A stretch of DNA of 7,617 nt, taken from contig JANNYA010000040.1 in the NCBI GenBank assembly GCA_031409855.1, forward strand, positions 1 to 7,617. Direction: 5' to 3'. Below, piece after piece: positions 1 through 6,063 of this stretch. Position 1 is the first letter of the stretch. Each line of letters opens with the position of its first letter. Below the pieces are notes generated by a model. It searched no databases, had not been told where the DNA came from, and saw nothing but the letters and a program-made list of their open reading frames with translations. This stretch comes from JANNYA01 sp031409855. GTDB taxonomy: Bacteria; Pseudomonadota; Gammaproteobacteria; Xanthomonadales; SZUA-5. Position numbers and translations under genes: made by a program.

Positions 1-75
1 AACTTTAGGATCTAATCCGTTTGCAAATTTAGGCGCGTTGATGGCGAGTAAGAAGTCTTAAATTGCACTTCAACT

Positions 76-163
76 CGTCATTCCCGCAAGCTTTTAGCGG
101 GAATCCAGTTTCGCCATAGTGCAAAGACGCTGGATCCCCGATAAAAAACGCTCGGGGATGACG
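76..163. repeat. Palindromic REP/MITE-like element, copy A (two hairpins)
   Basis: The element begins CGTCATTCCCGC and ends CGGGGATGACG, so its ends are imperfect inverted repeats. Inside are two hairpins: TTCCCGC (81-87) pairs with GCGGGAA (97-103), and ATCCCCGA (134-141) pairs with TCGGGGAT (152-159). The middle segments GGAATCCAG and CTGGATCC also mirror each other, so the whole element is quasi-palindromic. From general knowledge, elements of the form CGTCATTCCCGC...GGAATCCAG are widespread between genes in proteobacterial genomes. It encodes nothing and would depend on a transposase elsewhere. Confidence 0.8.
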
Positions 164-238
164 AACTTTAGGATCTAATCCGTTTGCAAATTTAGGCGCG
201 TTGATGGCGAGTAAGAAGTCTTAAATTGCACTTCAACT

Positions 239-326
239 CGTCATTCCCGCAAGCTTTTAGCGGGAATCCAGTTTCGCCATAGCGCAAAGACGTTGGATCC
301 CCGATAAAAAACGCTCGGGGATGACG
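239..326. repeat. Palindromic REP/MITE-like element, copy B
   Basis: This is the second copy of the 88-bp two-hairpin element, differing from copy A only at 283 (C for T) and 293 (T for C). Both changes lie in the region between the two hairpins, so the stems are intact. It sits just downstream of the TonB receptor gene and its likely terminator (minus strand), the usual setting for such elements. Confidence 0.8.
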
Positions 327-350
327 AACTTTAGGAATTGGTGCTTTTAC

Positions 351-395
351 AGATAAAACGAACAGGGCCGCACCCAAATGCGACTCTGTTCGTTT
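351..395 (-). terminator. Probable rho-independent terminator of the TonB receptor gene
   Basis: A perfect 10-bp inverted repeat, AAACGAACAG (356-365) with CTGTTCGTTT (386-395), lies 24 bp past the stop of the minus-strand receptor gene. The loop can extend the helix through CGCA (369-372) with TGCG (379-382). Read on the minus strand, the stem runs into TTTTATCT, a short U-tract. The stem itself is not very GC-rich, so strength is uncertain, but position and orientation fit a terminator. Confidence 0.65.
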
Positions 396-418
396 CGTAT
401 GCTAGCAACAAGGCAAAA

Positions 419-2839
419 CTAAAACTTCGCCGAAAGCCGCGCAAAGTAGCTGGTGCCGTTCAAACCAAACTGCACCGAGTCATAGATAAAGCCGTTGTCG
501 GTTTCCAGATCATCTTGGCGGCTTGGGAATTTGTCGAAAATATTTGCTGCGCCGACCGCGAACTTGATGTTTTCTCGAATCGCATAGGTCACGGCAAAAT
601 CCGCTGATAGACGCGGGTCATATTCGGCATTCGGTACATCATTTGCGGTGCCAGAGAAGGTGCCCAAAACTTGTTGCCCGAAATAGATGAACTTAATGTC
701 GGTGTTCCACTTGTTCAAATCGTAGTTAAAGCCCAGCACAAATTTGCTGCGCGGCGCACCTTGCTCAAGAAATAATCGTTCGCGTTCACTCAACAACACA
801 TCGGCTAAATCAGGGCGGTTCTGGAAGCGCGTGGGCAGGTTGATGCCGCGCACATCCGTTCGGTTGTATGTGTAAGCGAAGTTGGTACCAAGTTTGCCCT
901 CGCCAAGTTCATCCGAACGGCTGTAGGTCACATCAAAACCTTCGGTGCGGGTGTCAACAGAGTTGACGAAAAACTGTGCTTGCCCAACGTTCAAGCGCGC
1001 CAACGTGGCACCGATTGTTGGGTCGGTTTGATCAAAACGCCCGCTTAGCACGATGCGATCATCAATGTCGATACGGTAAATATCAAAGGTCAGCGCTGAT
1101 GCGTCGTCAAACGTCGCGGTGATACCTGCGCCAAAGCCCAGCGATTGCTCTTCTGTTAACGAGGGAATGCCGGCCGCAATAGCAAGCGCGCCGTTGTTCG
1201 GCGCCAGCACAACATCAACAGGCCGACCGTTGACAAAATCGGTAAAGGTCGAGGAGAAGTAACGCTGTTGCAGGCCCGGGGCTCGAAAGCCGGTACTGAC
1301 CGAGCCACGAATGACGAATACATCATTGGCACGATAGGCGGCCGCAATCTTGCCGTCCAGGGTGTCACCAAAATCGCTGTAGTCTTCATAGCGCAGCGCG
1401 ACATCGGCGGTAAGCTGATCAGATAGAGATGCTTCAAAATCACTGTAAACCGCATAGTTATTGCGGCTTTTGTCAACCACATCACTAGGCTGAAAACCGG
1501 GGAAGCCCTGACTACCGCCGTTACCACCGCCAGCGCCATCCGCGTCGGTGAACGAGCCCAATTCGCCGGCAAAAATCTCATAGTTTTCGGTACGATATTC
1601 TGCACCGAAAGCCACGTTTAAGCCTTGGAAATAGCTATCAAAATACCGGCTAAAGTCGATGTTGGTGGTGTATTGATCGAAAGCGAAACCGCCTGCATCA
1701 AATTCCGTTGGGCTGCGTCCAGCATTTATATTGGCGATCGACGCATTCAAGGTATTGGTGATGCGGTAGTCAAAGCGGTTGTAACCATAGCTTTGGCTGA
1801 AATCCGCATACCAATCGCCCATTTGTGTTTTAAAACCAGCGGTGAGCGAGCGATCTTCCAAGTCACCATTAATAAACGGCACGAAACCGCCCGGATACAA
1901 AAGTGCTGAGTTACGCGTTGGTATATCTTCGGGCGTGCGCTCGAACGCACCGGAGCTGGCGTCACGCTGTTGAAAACCAGCGGTTAAATACAGGCCGCCG
2001 ATGTCGCCGATTGGCAAATTGCCGTCGAAGGTTAGCGTCGCGTTTTCAACGGCGGTATCGCCAATAATGCGCAAACCCGGCGAACGATCCGAACTGCCGC
2101 GGTCCAAGTATTCACCGGTAAACGCCGCATGCCCGCCATCACCAAACTGCAAGCCGCAATATGCGCTGGCCTGATAGTTCAAACCATCACCGCGCGAATA
2201 TTGGCCATAGCCCAAGATGCCTTCGCAACCGGGCTTGGTTTTCATCACGATATTCATCACGCCGGCAATCGCGTCTGAGCCGTATTGCGCGGCGGCGCCA
2301 TCACGCAAGACTTCAATGCGCTCAATGCCCAGCACCGGAATGGTGTTCAAGTCCGTGCCGGTATTACCCCGGTTGCGCGCGCCGAAAATATTGACCAAGG
2401 AGGTACTGTGGCGGCGTTTGCCATTCACCAAGACCAAGGTTTGATCCGAACCTAAACCGCGCAGTGCTGCTGAATCAACTAAGTCCGCGCCGTCAGCGCC
2501 GGTTTGACGTGTGGAGTGAAACGAAGGCGCAATAAATTGCAGCGATTGCGCCAAATCAAACTGCGGCGAGCGCTCAACTTCTTTGCTGATATTAAAAACA
2601 TCCACCGGCACTACGCTGTCAGTATCAGACGAACGCGGTGACACACGGCGGCTGCCGATCACTGAAATGACGTCCAACTCAACGGCTGCATCGGCGTCCT
2701 CTGCTGCGTCTTGTGCAAACGCTTGTGGCAAAGGCCCAAGCAGGCCGGCAAGCGCCAGGGCCAGCCAAAGCGCATGTTTCGCGGGATTTACGCCGCTCTT
2801 CGCGGGACGCGAAATTTTGCTCGTTTTAGGATTTGTCAT
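419..2839 (-). CDS. TonB-dependent outer-membrane receptor, substrate unknown
   Basis: This 806-residue protein should be a 22-strand outer-membrane barrel that imports a scarce ligand using TonB-ExbB-ExbD energy. After a basic N-terminus there is a hydrophobic signal stretch (about residues 21-42) ending in Ala-Phe-Ala before Gln43. A TonB-box-like ELDVISV lies at 54-60. The plug domain (about 57-200) shows ALRGLGSDQTLVLVNGKRR and, at 178-200, the hallmark LRDGAAAQYGSDAIAGV. The chain ends in Phe, as usual for barrels folded by BAM. Two cysteines at about 205 and 228, just after the plug, could form a disulfide. A glycine-rich stretch near residues 430-441 is probably an extracellular loop. 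I chose the ATG at 2839 because GGAAAA lies 7 bases upstream and the signal peptide follows; starts at 2851 and 2989 are open but lack a clear ribosome binding site. No ligand can be assigned: no siderophore, haem or cobalamin gene is adjacent. Family call is firm; start is likely. Confidence 0.95.
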   Translation of the reverse strand: MTNPKTSKISRPAKSGVNPAKHALWLALALAGLLGPLPQAFAQDAAEDADAAVELDVISVIGSRRVSPRSSDTDSVVPVDVFNISKEVERSPQFDLAQSLQFIAPSFHSTRQTGADGADLVDSAALRGLGSDQTLVLVNGKRRHSTSLVNIFGARNRGNTGTDLNTIPVLGIERIEVLRDGAAAQYGSDAIAGVMNIVMKTKPGCEGILGYGQYSRGDGLNYQASAYCGLQFGDGGHAAFTGEYLDRGSSDRSPGLRIIGDTAVENATLTFDGNLPIGDIGGLYLTAGFQQRDASSGAFERTPEDIPTRNSALLYPGGFVPFINGDLEDRSLTAGFKTQMGDWYADFSQSYGYNRFDYRITNTLNASIANINAGRSPTEFDAGGFAFDQYTTNIDFSRYFDSYFQGLNVAFGAEYRTENYEIFAGELGSFTDADGAGGGNGGSQGFPGFQPSDVVDKSRNNYAVYSDFEASLSDQLTADVALRYEDYSDFGDTLDGKIAAAYRANDVFVIRGSVSTGFRAPGLQQRYFSSTFTDFVNGRPVDVVLAPNNGALAIAAGIPSLTEEQSLGFGAGITATFDDASALTFDIYRIDIDDRIVLSGRFDQTDPTIGATLARLNVGQAQFFVNSVDTRTEGFDVTYSRSDELGEGKLGTNFAYTYNRTDVRGINLPTRFQNRPDLADVLLSERERLFLEQGAPRSKFVLGFNYDLNKWNTDIKFIYFGQQVLGTFSGTANDVPNAEYDPRLSADFAVTYAIRENIKFAVGAANIFDKFPSRQDDLETDNGFIYDSVQFGLNGTSYFARLSAKF

Positions 2840-2855
2840 GCGTTTTTCCATGAAA

Positions 2856-2884
2856 TAGATAGGGTGTTCGACTTCAATTGTTAA
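2856..2884 (-). promoter_or_regulatory. Candidate sigma70-type promoter for the TonB receptor gene
   Basis: On the minus strand TTAACA (2884-2879) and TATCTA (2861-2856) are separated by exactly 17 bases. Transcription would begin near 2849, giving a leader of about 10 bases before the chosen ATG at 2839 and excluding the alternative upstream starts. Both hexamers are one or two bases off consensus, so this is a plausible reading only. Confidence 0.4.
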
Positions 2885-2902
2885 CTTAAGCCGACTTAAG
2901 CC
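2884..2902. promoter_or_regulatory. Two ACTTAAGCC direct repeats one helical turn apart, possible operator
   Basis: ACTTAAGCC occurs at 2884-2892 and again at 2894-2902, a 10-bp period. Each copy contains the palindrome CTTAAG. The pair abuts the candidate -35 hexamer of the receptor promoter on its upstream side and lies in the divergent intergenic region shared with the plus-strand gene at 3014. This placement suits an activator or repressor binding the same face of the helix. The binding protein is unknown, and no Fur-like or other known box is evident. Confidence 0.4.
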
Positions 2903-3013
2903 AAGCAAGATTAGCGCTTTTTTTCCAACTGACACAACAAACACAAGCAAAGTTATCGTGCGAGGCCGCATTTTATGTACCCTTTGCAACCCGTACTTTG
3001 CAGTGAGGCATTA

Positions 3014-3256
3014 ATGCAACAAGCTAAAAGCTACATCGAGATTGCGATTGAGTCGATCCAAGCCTTCGCGAATGACGGCAAATTGGATGCCGCTGAACTG
3101 CAACGCATGCTTGACATCGCGCTCCGTGACGGTCAAATCGATGCCGATGAATTGCGCGTGCTGGGCAAAATAGTCATGCAGGCAGAAAAAGGTCCCATTG
3201 ATGCCGATGTGCAAGCGCTGATCGCGCAAATCCGGCTGCGTCACGGCCTAAAATGA
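3014..3256 (+). CDS. Small acidic protein with three DG-x-hydrophobic-D repeats (EF-hand/TerB-like)
   Basis: This 80-residue protein has no signal peptide or membrane segment and is probably cytoplasmic and helical. Three related loops occur: NDGKLDAAEL (20-29), RDGQIDADEL (38-47) and KGPIDADV (59-66), spaced 18-20 residues apart and joined by amphipathic helices. The first two carry the second half of an EF-hand loop (Asp-Gly, hydrophobic, Asp, Glu at loop position 12) but lack Asp at positions 1 and 3, so canonical calcium binding is doubtful. The pattern also resembles TerB-like helical proteins. I chose the ATG at 3014 because GAGG lies 5 bases upstream; an in-frame ATG at 2975 would add 13 residues with no ribosome binding site. 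Its stop overlaps the next gene's start in an ATGA junction, so the two are probably translated together. Function unknown. Confidence 0.8.
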   Translation: MQQAKSYIEIAIESIQAFANDGKLDAAELQRMLDIALRDGQIDADELRVLGKIVMQAEKGPIDADVQALIAQIRLRHGLK

Positions 3257-3819
3257 TGCCTCGCGCGTGTTTTATTGCGCCGTTCGTACTGCTGCTCAGC
3301 GTGAGCACGGCGCAGGCTCAAGTTTATAAGTGCAAACGTGGCAATGTGATCGCCTATCAGGACAAACCCTGCCCCAAAGGTACGCAGCTTGGACGCATCA
3401 CCTTGGAGGCACCACCGATCGTTGGGAAAACACCGTCCAGCTCGGTCAGCCCGCCTACACCTGCGCCAGATCGCGGCCCCGCTGCGCCTGCCGCCCCGGC
3501 ACTGTTGGCAGCCGCCGAGAATTATCAATGCACGCGTTTTGATGGAACGCGCTATTTCAGCGCTAGTTTGATGCCGAATCGCCAGTTGGTTGCAGCATCG
3601 CGGTTAGCGGTGCCACCGCCAGGAGTAGAGCCAAACACGAAAATCTGGGCTACGGATACCTGTATTCCTGCCCCAATCAAAGACGCCTGCGATTTTTATA
3701 GCATTGAGATGGATCGGGTCGGAATACTGGCCCGTAGCGCAGCGGGTATAGATCTCAAACGACTGAATCGGGAGGCGATGCGCCTGCGCACGGTATCGAA
3801 CAGCCGGTGTCGGCGTTAG
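3253..3819 (+). CDS. Exported DUF4124-domain protein
   Basis: The 188-residue product has a signal peptide (hydrophobic FIAPFVLLLSVSTA, cleavage probably after Ala-Gln-Ala at 20-22). The mature N-terminus VYKCKRGNVIAYQDKPCPKG (24-43) fits DUF4124, a family of small periplasmic or envelope proteins of unknown role in proteobacteria. A Pro/Ala-rich linker (about 53-87) leads to a second cysteine-containing module starting YQCTRFDGTRYF. The mature chain has six cysteines (27, 40, 93, 137, 146, 186), allowing three disulfides, which fits an oxidising compartment. The C-terminus is basic (RCRR). The start overlaps the previous stop (ATGA) and has no strong ribosome binding site, suggesting translational coupling; the second ATG at 3256 is an equally good start. 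Family assignment is from pattern recognition of the N-terminal motif; biochemical role is unknown. Confidence 0.85.
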   Translation: MMPRACFIAPFVLLLSVSTAQAQVYKCKRGNVIAYQDKPCPKGTQLGRITLEAPPIVGKTPSSSVSPPTPAPDRGPAAPAAPALLAAAENYQCTRFDGTRYFSASLMPNRQLVAASRLAVPPPGVEPNTKIWATDTCIPAPIKDACDFYSIEMDRVGILARSAAGIDLKRLNREAMRLRTVSNSRCRR

Positions 3820-3834
3820 CGATTTTTACGCATT

Positions 3835-3869
3835 AAAAACCCCAGTAACGTGGAGTACGTGCTGGGGTT
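3835..3869 (-). terminator. Intrinsic terminator between convergent genes, stronger on the minus strand
   Basis: AACCCCAG (3838-3845) pairs perfectly with CTGGGGTT (3862-3869), and the loop adds ACGT (3848-3851) with ACGT (3857-3860) around GGAGT. On the minus strand the stem is followed by TTTTTAATG, a good U-tract, 24 bp past the stop of the glycine-zipper gene. On the plus strand the stem is followed by GATATTAG, a poor U-tract, so it would stop transcription from the DUF4124 gene only weakly. Confidence 0.85.
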
Positions 3870-3892
3870 GATATTAGATTCTGAAAAACTTT

Positions 3893-4483
3893 TTAGCGAT
3901 ACACATACTCGCCGCGATTGTCTTTCCAGGTGGACTCGAAATAAACGGCGTCCTCTTCGTTACGTGGCGTTACGCCTATTAATATGCCGCCGCCTTCAAC
4001 CGCATCTTGATAGTATTTCAGGCGCTCTTCTGGCATGCCCCAGCCCACCAGCGCGCCGACCAAGCCGCCTGCCAAGCCACCTGCGCCCACACCTGCTAGT
4101 GCGGCGGCGATTGGCCCGGCAATGACTAGCCCAAGGCCCGGCACAATGAGTGAGGTACCAATTGCCGCAAATGCTGCTGCGACCGCGCCTATACCCGCGC
4201 CAATCACGCCGCCCACGCCCGCGCCTTCCGAGGCGCGATTGCCCAATTCTGTTTCAGTGCCCGTGGTCGCAAAGTGCAACTTACGGGTGGCGTCAGACAT
4301 CACGACATTGACGTCGCTGGTGGTGTAACCCCGGCCGGTTACCGCGTTGTATGCGCGCTCGGCACTGGCGCGGTCACGAAATACGCCGGTGACCAATTTT
4401 GAGTCGCCGACCGTGGAAACCGGTGTCGTTTGGGTTGTTACATCCACGCGAGTGGTGGCGTTTGCATCGTATACCTTATCCAT
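3893..4483 (-). CDS. General-stress-type protein with glycine-zipper segment
   Basis: This 196-residue protein has three parts. A polar, Thr-rich N-terminus (1-28) precedes an alpha/beta unit (about 29-75: VTGVFRDRASAERAYNAVTG, then RGYTTSDVNVVMS), which resembles the YflT/GS17M-type general stress domain. A long Gly/Ala-rich hydrophobic segment follows (87-149) with repeated GxxxG spacing and two probable membrane-spanning or membrane-inserting stretches around IVPGLGLVIAGP. The final part (150-196) starts PEERLKYYQDAVEGGGILIG and looks like one more helix and strand of the alpha/beta unit. Homologues I recall are annotated only as general stress proteins; the molecular role is not known, though glycine zippers are typical of envelope-associated proteins. 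There is no signal peptide. The start at 4483 is supported by AGAGG six bases upstream; the upstream ATG at 4513 would add 10 residues on the far side of this site. It is a single-gene unit with its own terminator. Confidence 0.85.
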   Translation of the reverse strand: MDKVYDANATTRVDVTTQTTPVSTVGDSKLVTGVFRDRASAERAYNAVTGRGYTTSDVNVVMSDATRKLHFATTGTETELGNRASEGAGVGGVIGAGIGAVAAAFAAIGTSLIVPGLGLVIAGPIAAALAGVGAGGLAGGLVGALVGWGMPEERLKYYQDAVEGGGILIGVTPRNEEDAVYFESTWKDNRGEYVYR

Positions 4484-4631
4484 TGAAAACCTCTTTTGAA
4501 CATCGCGTCGCACGGAATGTGCGGCATCGGTGCAGTGAAGGTAGGCGGTTCTGAAATCGGCTTCGGTACGCTGGCGCGCTTAGGAAAATATTGCTGTTTG
4601 CGTGATGGCTAGGTTTAACTTGTTTGCCGTG

Positions 4632-4679
4632 TCGCAATGCCATCAACATAGCTCAGCTATCGACGTTTCGCCATTGCGA
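4632..4679. repeat. Nested inverted repeats (cruciform-capable)
   Basis: TCGCAATG (4632-4639) is the exact reverse complement of CATTGCGA (4672-4679). Between them sits a second perfect interrupted palindrome, ATAGCT-C-AGCTAT (4648-4660). The right arm overlaps the start of the palindromic element at 4669, so this may be part of a larger composite or truncated second copy. Confidence 0.6.
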
Positions 4680-4740
4680 ACGCAGTGAAGCAATCTCTAC
4701 GCGCTTAGATCGCCACGTCGCTGCGCGCCTCGCGATGACG
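4669..4740. repeat. Palindromic dispersed repeat of a second family
   Basis: The element starts CGCCATTGCGA and ends CGCGATGACG, imperfect inverted repeats of each other. Internal pairs are ATTGC (4673-4677) with GCAAT (4690-4694), and ATCGC (4709-4713) with GCGAT (4732-4736). The consensus CATTGCGA...GCAATC...CGCGATGACG resembles a very common bacterial intergenic repeat. It has the same two-hairpin layout and nearly the same termini as the elements at 76-163 and 239-326, but a different core. Confidence 0.7.
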
Positions 4741-4775
4741 AATTTTCTGGGGAATTTTCTGTGGAATTTTCTTAA
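4740..4775. repeat. Three 12-bp direct repeats (GAATTTTCTNNN)
   Basis: GAATTTTCT occurs at 4740, 4752 and 4764, each followed by three variable bases (GGG, GTG, TAA). The array begins at the last base of the palindromic element, so it may have arisen by slippage at its edge. It lies downstream of the oxidoreductase gene and far upstream of the stress gene; no function is apparent. Confidence 0.85.
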
Positions 4776-4803
4776 GGTAATGCATTGAGGTGTTAAAGCG
4801 CCT

Positions 4804-6021
4804 CTATGCTCTTTTTAGCCGATCAAAACTAAATAATTTTGCACACGGATGGATTTTTCCCAACAGCGTATCGCGTAGCAACTCTGCGCCAATCAGGCTG
4901 TAGGTAATGCCATTGCCACCGTAAGCCATGGCGAAATGTACCCGCGGCCCGTGTGCTTCGTGCGCCCCGAAAAACGGCAGGCCATCACTGGTTTCGGCAA
5001 AAGTTCCAGCCCAAGCAAATGCCACTTTTAAATCAAGTGCCGGAAACAGTTTTTTCACGCGTTTGACCAAGCGTGCGGCTTTGCTTTCAACCCGCAAATC
5101 GCGTCGCAGAGCAATATCCATAGCATCGTCCTCGCCGCCTACGATCAAGCGTTCGTCGCCGGTGCGGCGCAAATAAAGGTAGGGGCGGGCGGACTCCCAA
5201 ACCAAGGTATCTTTCAAAGCACCCAATTCACCGGGCATGGGCTCGCTAACCAACGCATAGCTACTGCGATTGCTAGCAACGCGCTGCGTAAGCCATTTTT
5301 GCGCCTCATAACCAGACGCTAAAACCAAATGCTTGCACTGCACAATTAGGCCGGAATCCAGATATACGCGCACTCCACCACGCACGTTCTCGAATCGCTC
5401 AAGTCCAGTGCGCGCATGCACTACTCCACCCAGCGAGACAATTCGCGCCAGTAATTTGTGGCTAAGCTGATACGGATCAACCTCGGCAGCAACCGCGCTT
5501 AGCAACCCCGCTGGCGCATCAATGCCGAAGCGCGCATTCAGCGATTTTCGATCCAGCACATCAAGTTTGAAGCCGTGCGCTAATCGCAGCGCGCCTTCTT
5601 CTTCCACGCGGTGCTTGTGATACCAGCGTGAGGCGAAATAGAGGCTTTGCATGGTTTGAAAGTCAATGCCACCGAGCTTTTTCGCCAGCACCGCCAAACT
5701 GGCAATGGCCGCCTCACAGGCTTTGTAGGCCAGCACGCCATCGTCGACACCATAGCGCGCGCACAAATCTTGCAGCTCCGTATCGATCTCGTATTGCAGC
5801 AAAGCCGTACTCGCTGCGGTGGAACCCCAACCCACTTCGCGCTGATCGATTACGCACACCGACATGCCCGCGCGCGCTAAATGATCGCCTATCAGGGCGC
5901 CGGTAATTCCGGCACCCACAACCAAAACATCGCAGCTAACGTCGACGCGCAGGCGCGGGTAAGAATGAATGAGGCCGTTCTTGACAAGCCAAAACGGGGC
6001 GCCACTTTTTAAGTTCATCAT
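4804..6021 (-). CDS. FAD-dependent oxidoreductase, DAO (glycine/D-amino-acid oxidase) family
   Basis: The 405-residue protein should bind FAD and oxidise a C-N bond of an amine or amino acid; the substrate cannot be read from sequence. The dinucleotide fold is at 31-60: DVLVVGAGITGALIGDHLA with GAGITG at 36-41 and the ribose-binding acid Asp59 in CVIDQR. GSTAASTALLQYEID (66-80) is typical of this DAO subgroup and likely contacts the flavin. The C-terminal FAD motif includes AWAGTFAETSDGLPFFG and GGNGITYS (368-375). Length is normal, and no C-terminal Rieske domain is present, unlike some relatives. There is no signal peptide, so it is cytoplasmic. I chose 6021, the first of two adjacent ATGs, as GTGG lies 7 bases upstream; an ATG at 6036 has no ribosome binding site. 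It appears to be a single-gene unit, so neighbours give no clue to substrate. Confidence 0.92.
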   Translation of the reverse strand: MMNLKSGAPFWLVKNGLIHSYPRLRVDVSCDVLVVGAGITGALIGDHLARAGMSVCVIDQREVGWGSTAASTALLQYEIDTELQDLCARYGVDDGVLAYKACEAAIASLAVLAKKLGGIDFQTMQSLYFASRWYHKHRVEEEGALRLAHGFKLDVLDRKSLNARFGIDAPAGLLSAVAAEVDPYQLSHKLLARIVSLGGVVHARTGLERFENVRGGVRVYLDSGLIVQCKHLVLASGYEAQKWLTQRVASNRSSYALVSEPMPGELGALKDTLVWESARPYLYLRRTGDERLIVGGEDDAMDIALRRDLRVESKAARLVKRVKKLFPALDLKVAFAWAGTFAETSDGLPFFGAHEAHGPRVHFAMAYGGNGITYSLIGAELLRDTLLGKIHPCAKLFSFDRLKRA

Positions 6022-6022
6022 C

Positions 6023-6063
6023 AGATAACCACACACATTAAGAAATCGCGCGGATGGTTATCT
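6023..6063. promoter_or_regulatory. 9-bp inverted repeat spanning promoter -10 and start codon region, possible operator
   Basis: AGATAACCA (6023-6031) is the exact reverse complement of TGGTTATCT (6055-6063). Centres are 32 bp apart, about three helical turns. One arm overlaps the -10 hexamer at 6061-6066; the other includes the GTGG ribosome binding site just before the ATG of the oxidoreductase. Since the inferred transcript starts near 6054, the far arm would not be in the mRNA, so a DNA operator fits better than an RNA hairpin. Confidence 0.45.

Larger units (their letters stand above)
1..336. repeat. Tandem duplication of a 163-bp unit (two full copies plus a 10-bp start of a third)
   Basis: Bases 1-163 recur at 164-326 with only two differences that I find (T120 versus C283 and C130 versus T293). 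The first 10 bases of the unit reappear at 327-336 before the sequence diverges. Each unit consists of about 75 bp of A/T-richer spacer followed by an 88-bp palindromic element. Because both spacer and element are copied, this is a segmental tandem duplication, not two separate insertions. The window opens exactly at a unit boundary, so the array may continue to the left. I see no credible gene in 1-418; open frames crossing it lie inside the repeat. Confidence 0.95.
4484..4803. other. Intergenic region: stress-gene leader plus repeats
   Basis: These 320 bp hold no gene I can support. The part nearest 4483 contains the AGAGG ribosome binding site (4490-4494) of the glycine-zipper gene. I could not find a convincing sigma70, sigma32 or sigmaE promoter for it. 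The part from about 4632 to 4775 is made of inverted and direct repeats, listed separately. No good intrinsic terminator is visible for the oxidoreductase gene ending at 4804; only a weak hairpin (4787-4804) without a U-tract overlaps its stop. Confidence 0.6.

Noticed and set aside
1..336. CRISPR array
   Set aside because: Only two units with identical 75-bp spacers and an 88-bp palindromic repeat; spacers are not unique and lengths do not fit.
192..377. Minus-strand 61-codon open frame across the tandem repeat
   Set aside because: It runs through the palindromic element and the terminator hairpin and has no recognisable protein features.
2840..2989. N-terminal extension of the TonB receptor to upstream ATGs at 2851 or 2989
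   Set aside because: The extra residues precede a normal signal peptide, lack a ribosome binding site, and lie over the likely promoter and direct repeats.
2903..3013. Promoter for the plus-strand pair (CTGACA near 2929 with TTATCG or TATGTA-like -10)
   Set aside because: Each combination has a poor hexamer or unsuitable spacing, so none is convincing enough to list.
3241..3528. Minus-strand open frame opposite the DUF4124 gene
   Set aside because: The plus-strand frame has a signal peptide and family motif; the antisense frame is Arg/Cys-rich and shows no domain.
3850..4328. Plus-strand Pro/Ala-rich open frames opposite the glycine-zipper gene
   Set aside because: These are antisense shadows of Gly/Ala codons; the minus-strand gene has a clear ribosome binding site and terminator.
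4787..4804. GAGGTG/CGCCTC hairpin as terminator of the oxidoreductase gene
   Set aside because: The stem is short with a G-T pair, overlaps the stop codon and has no U-tract on the minus strand.
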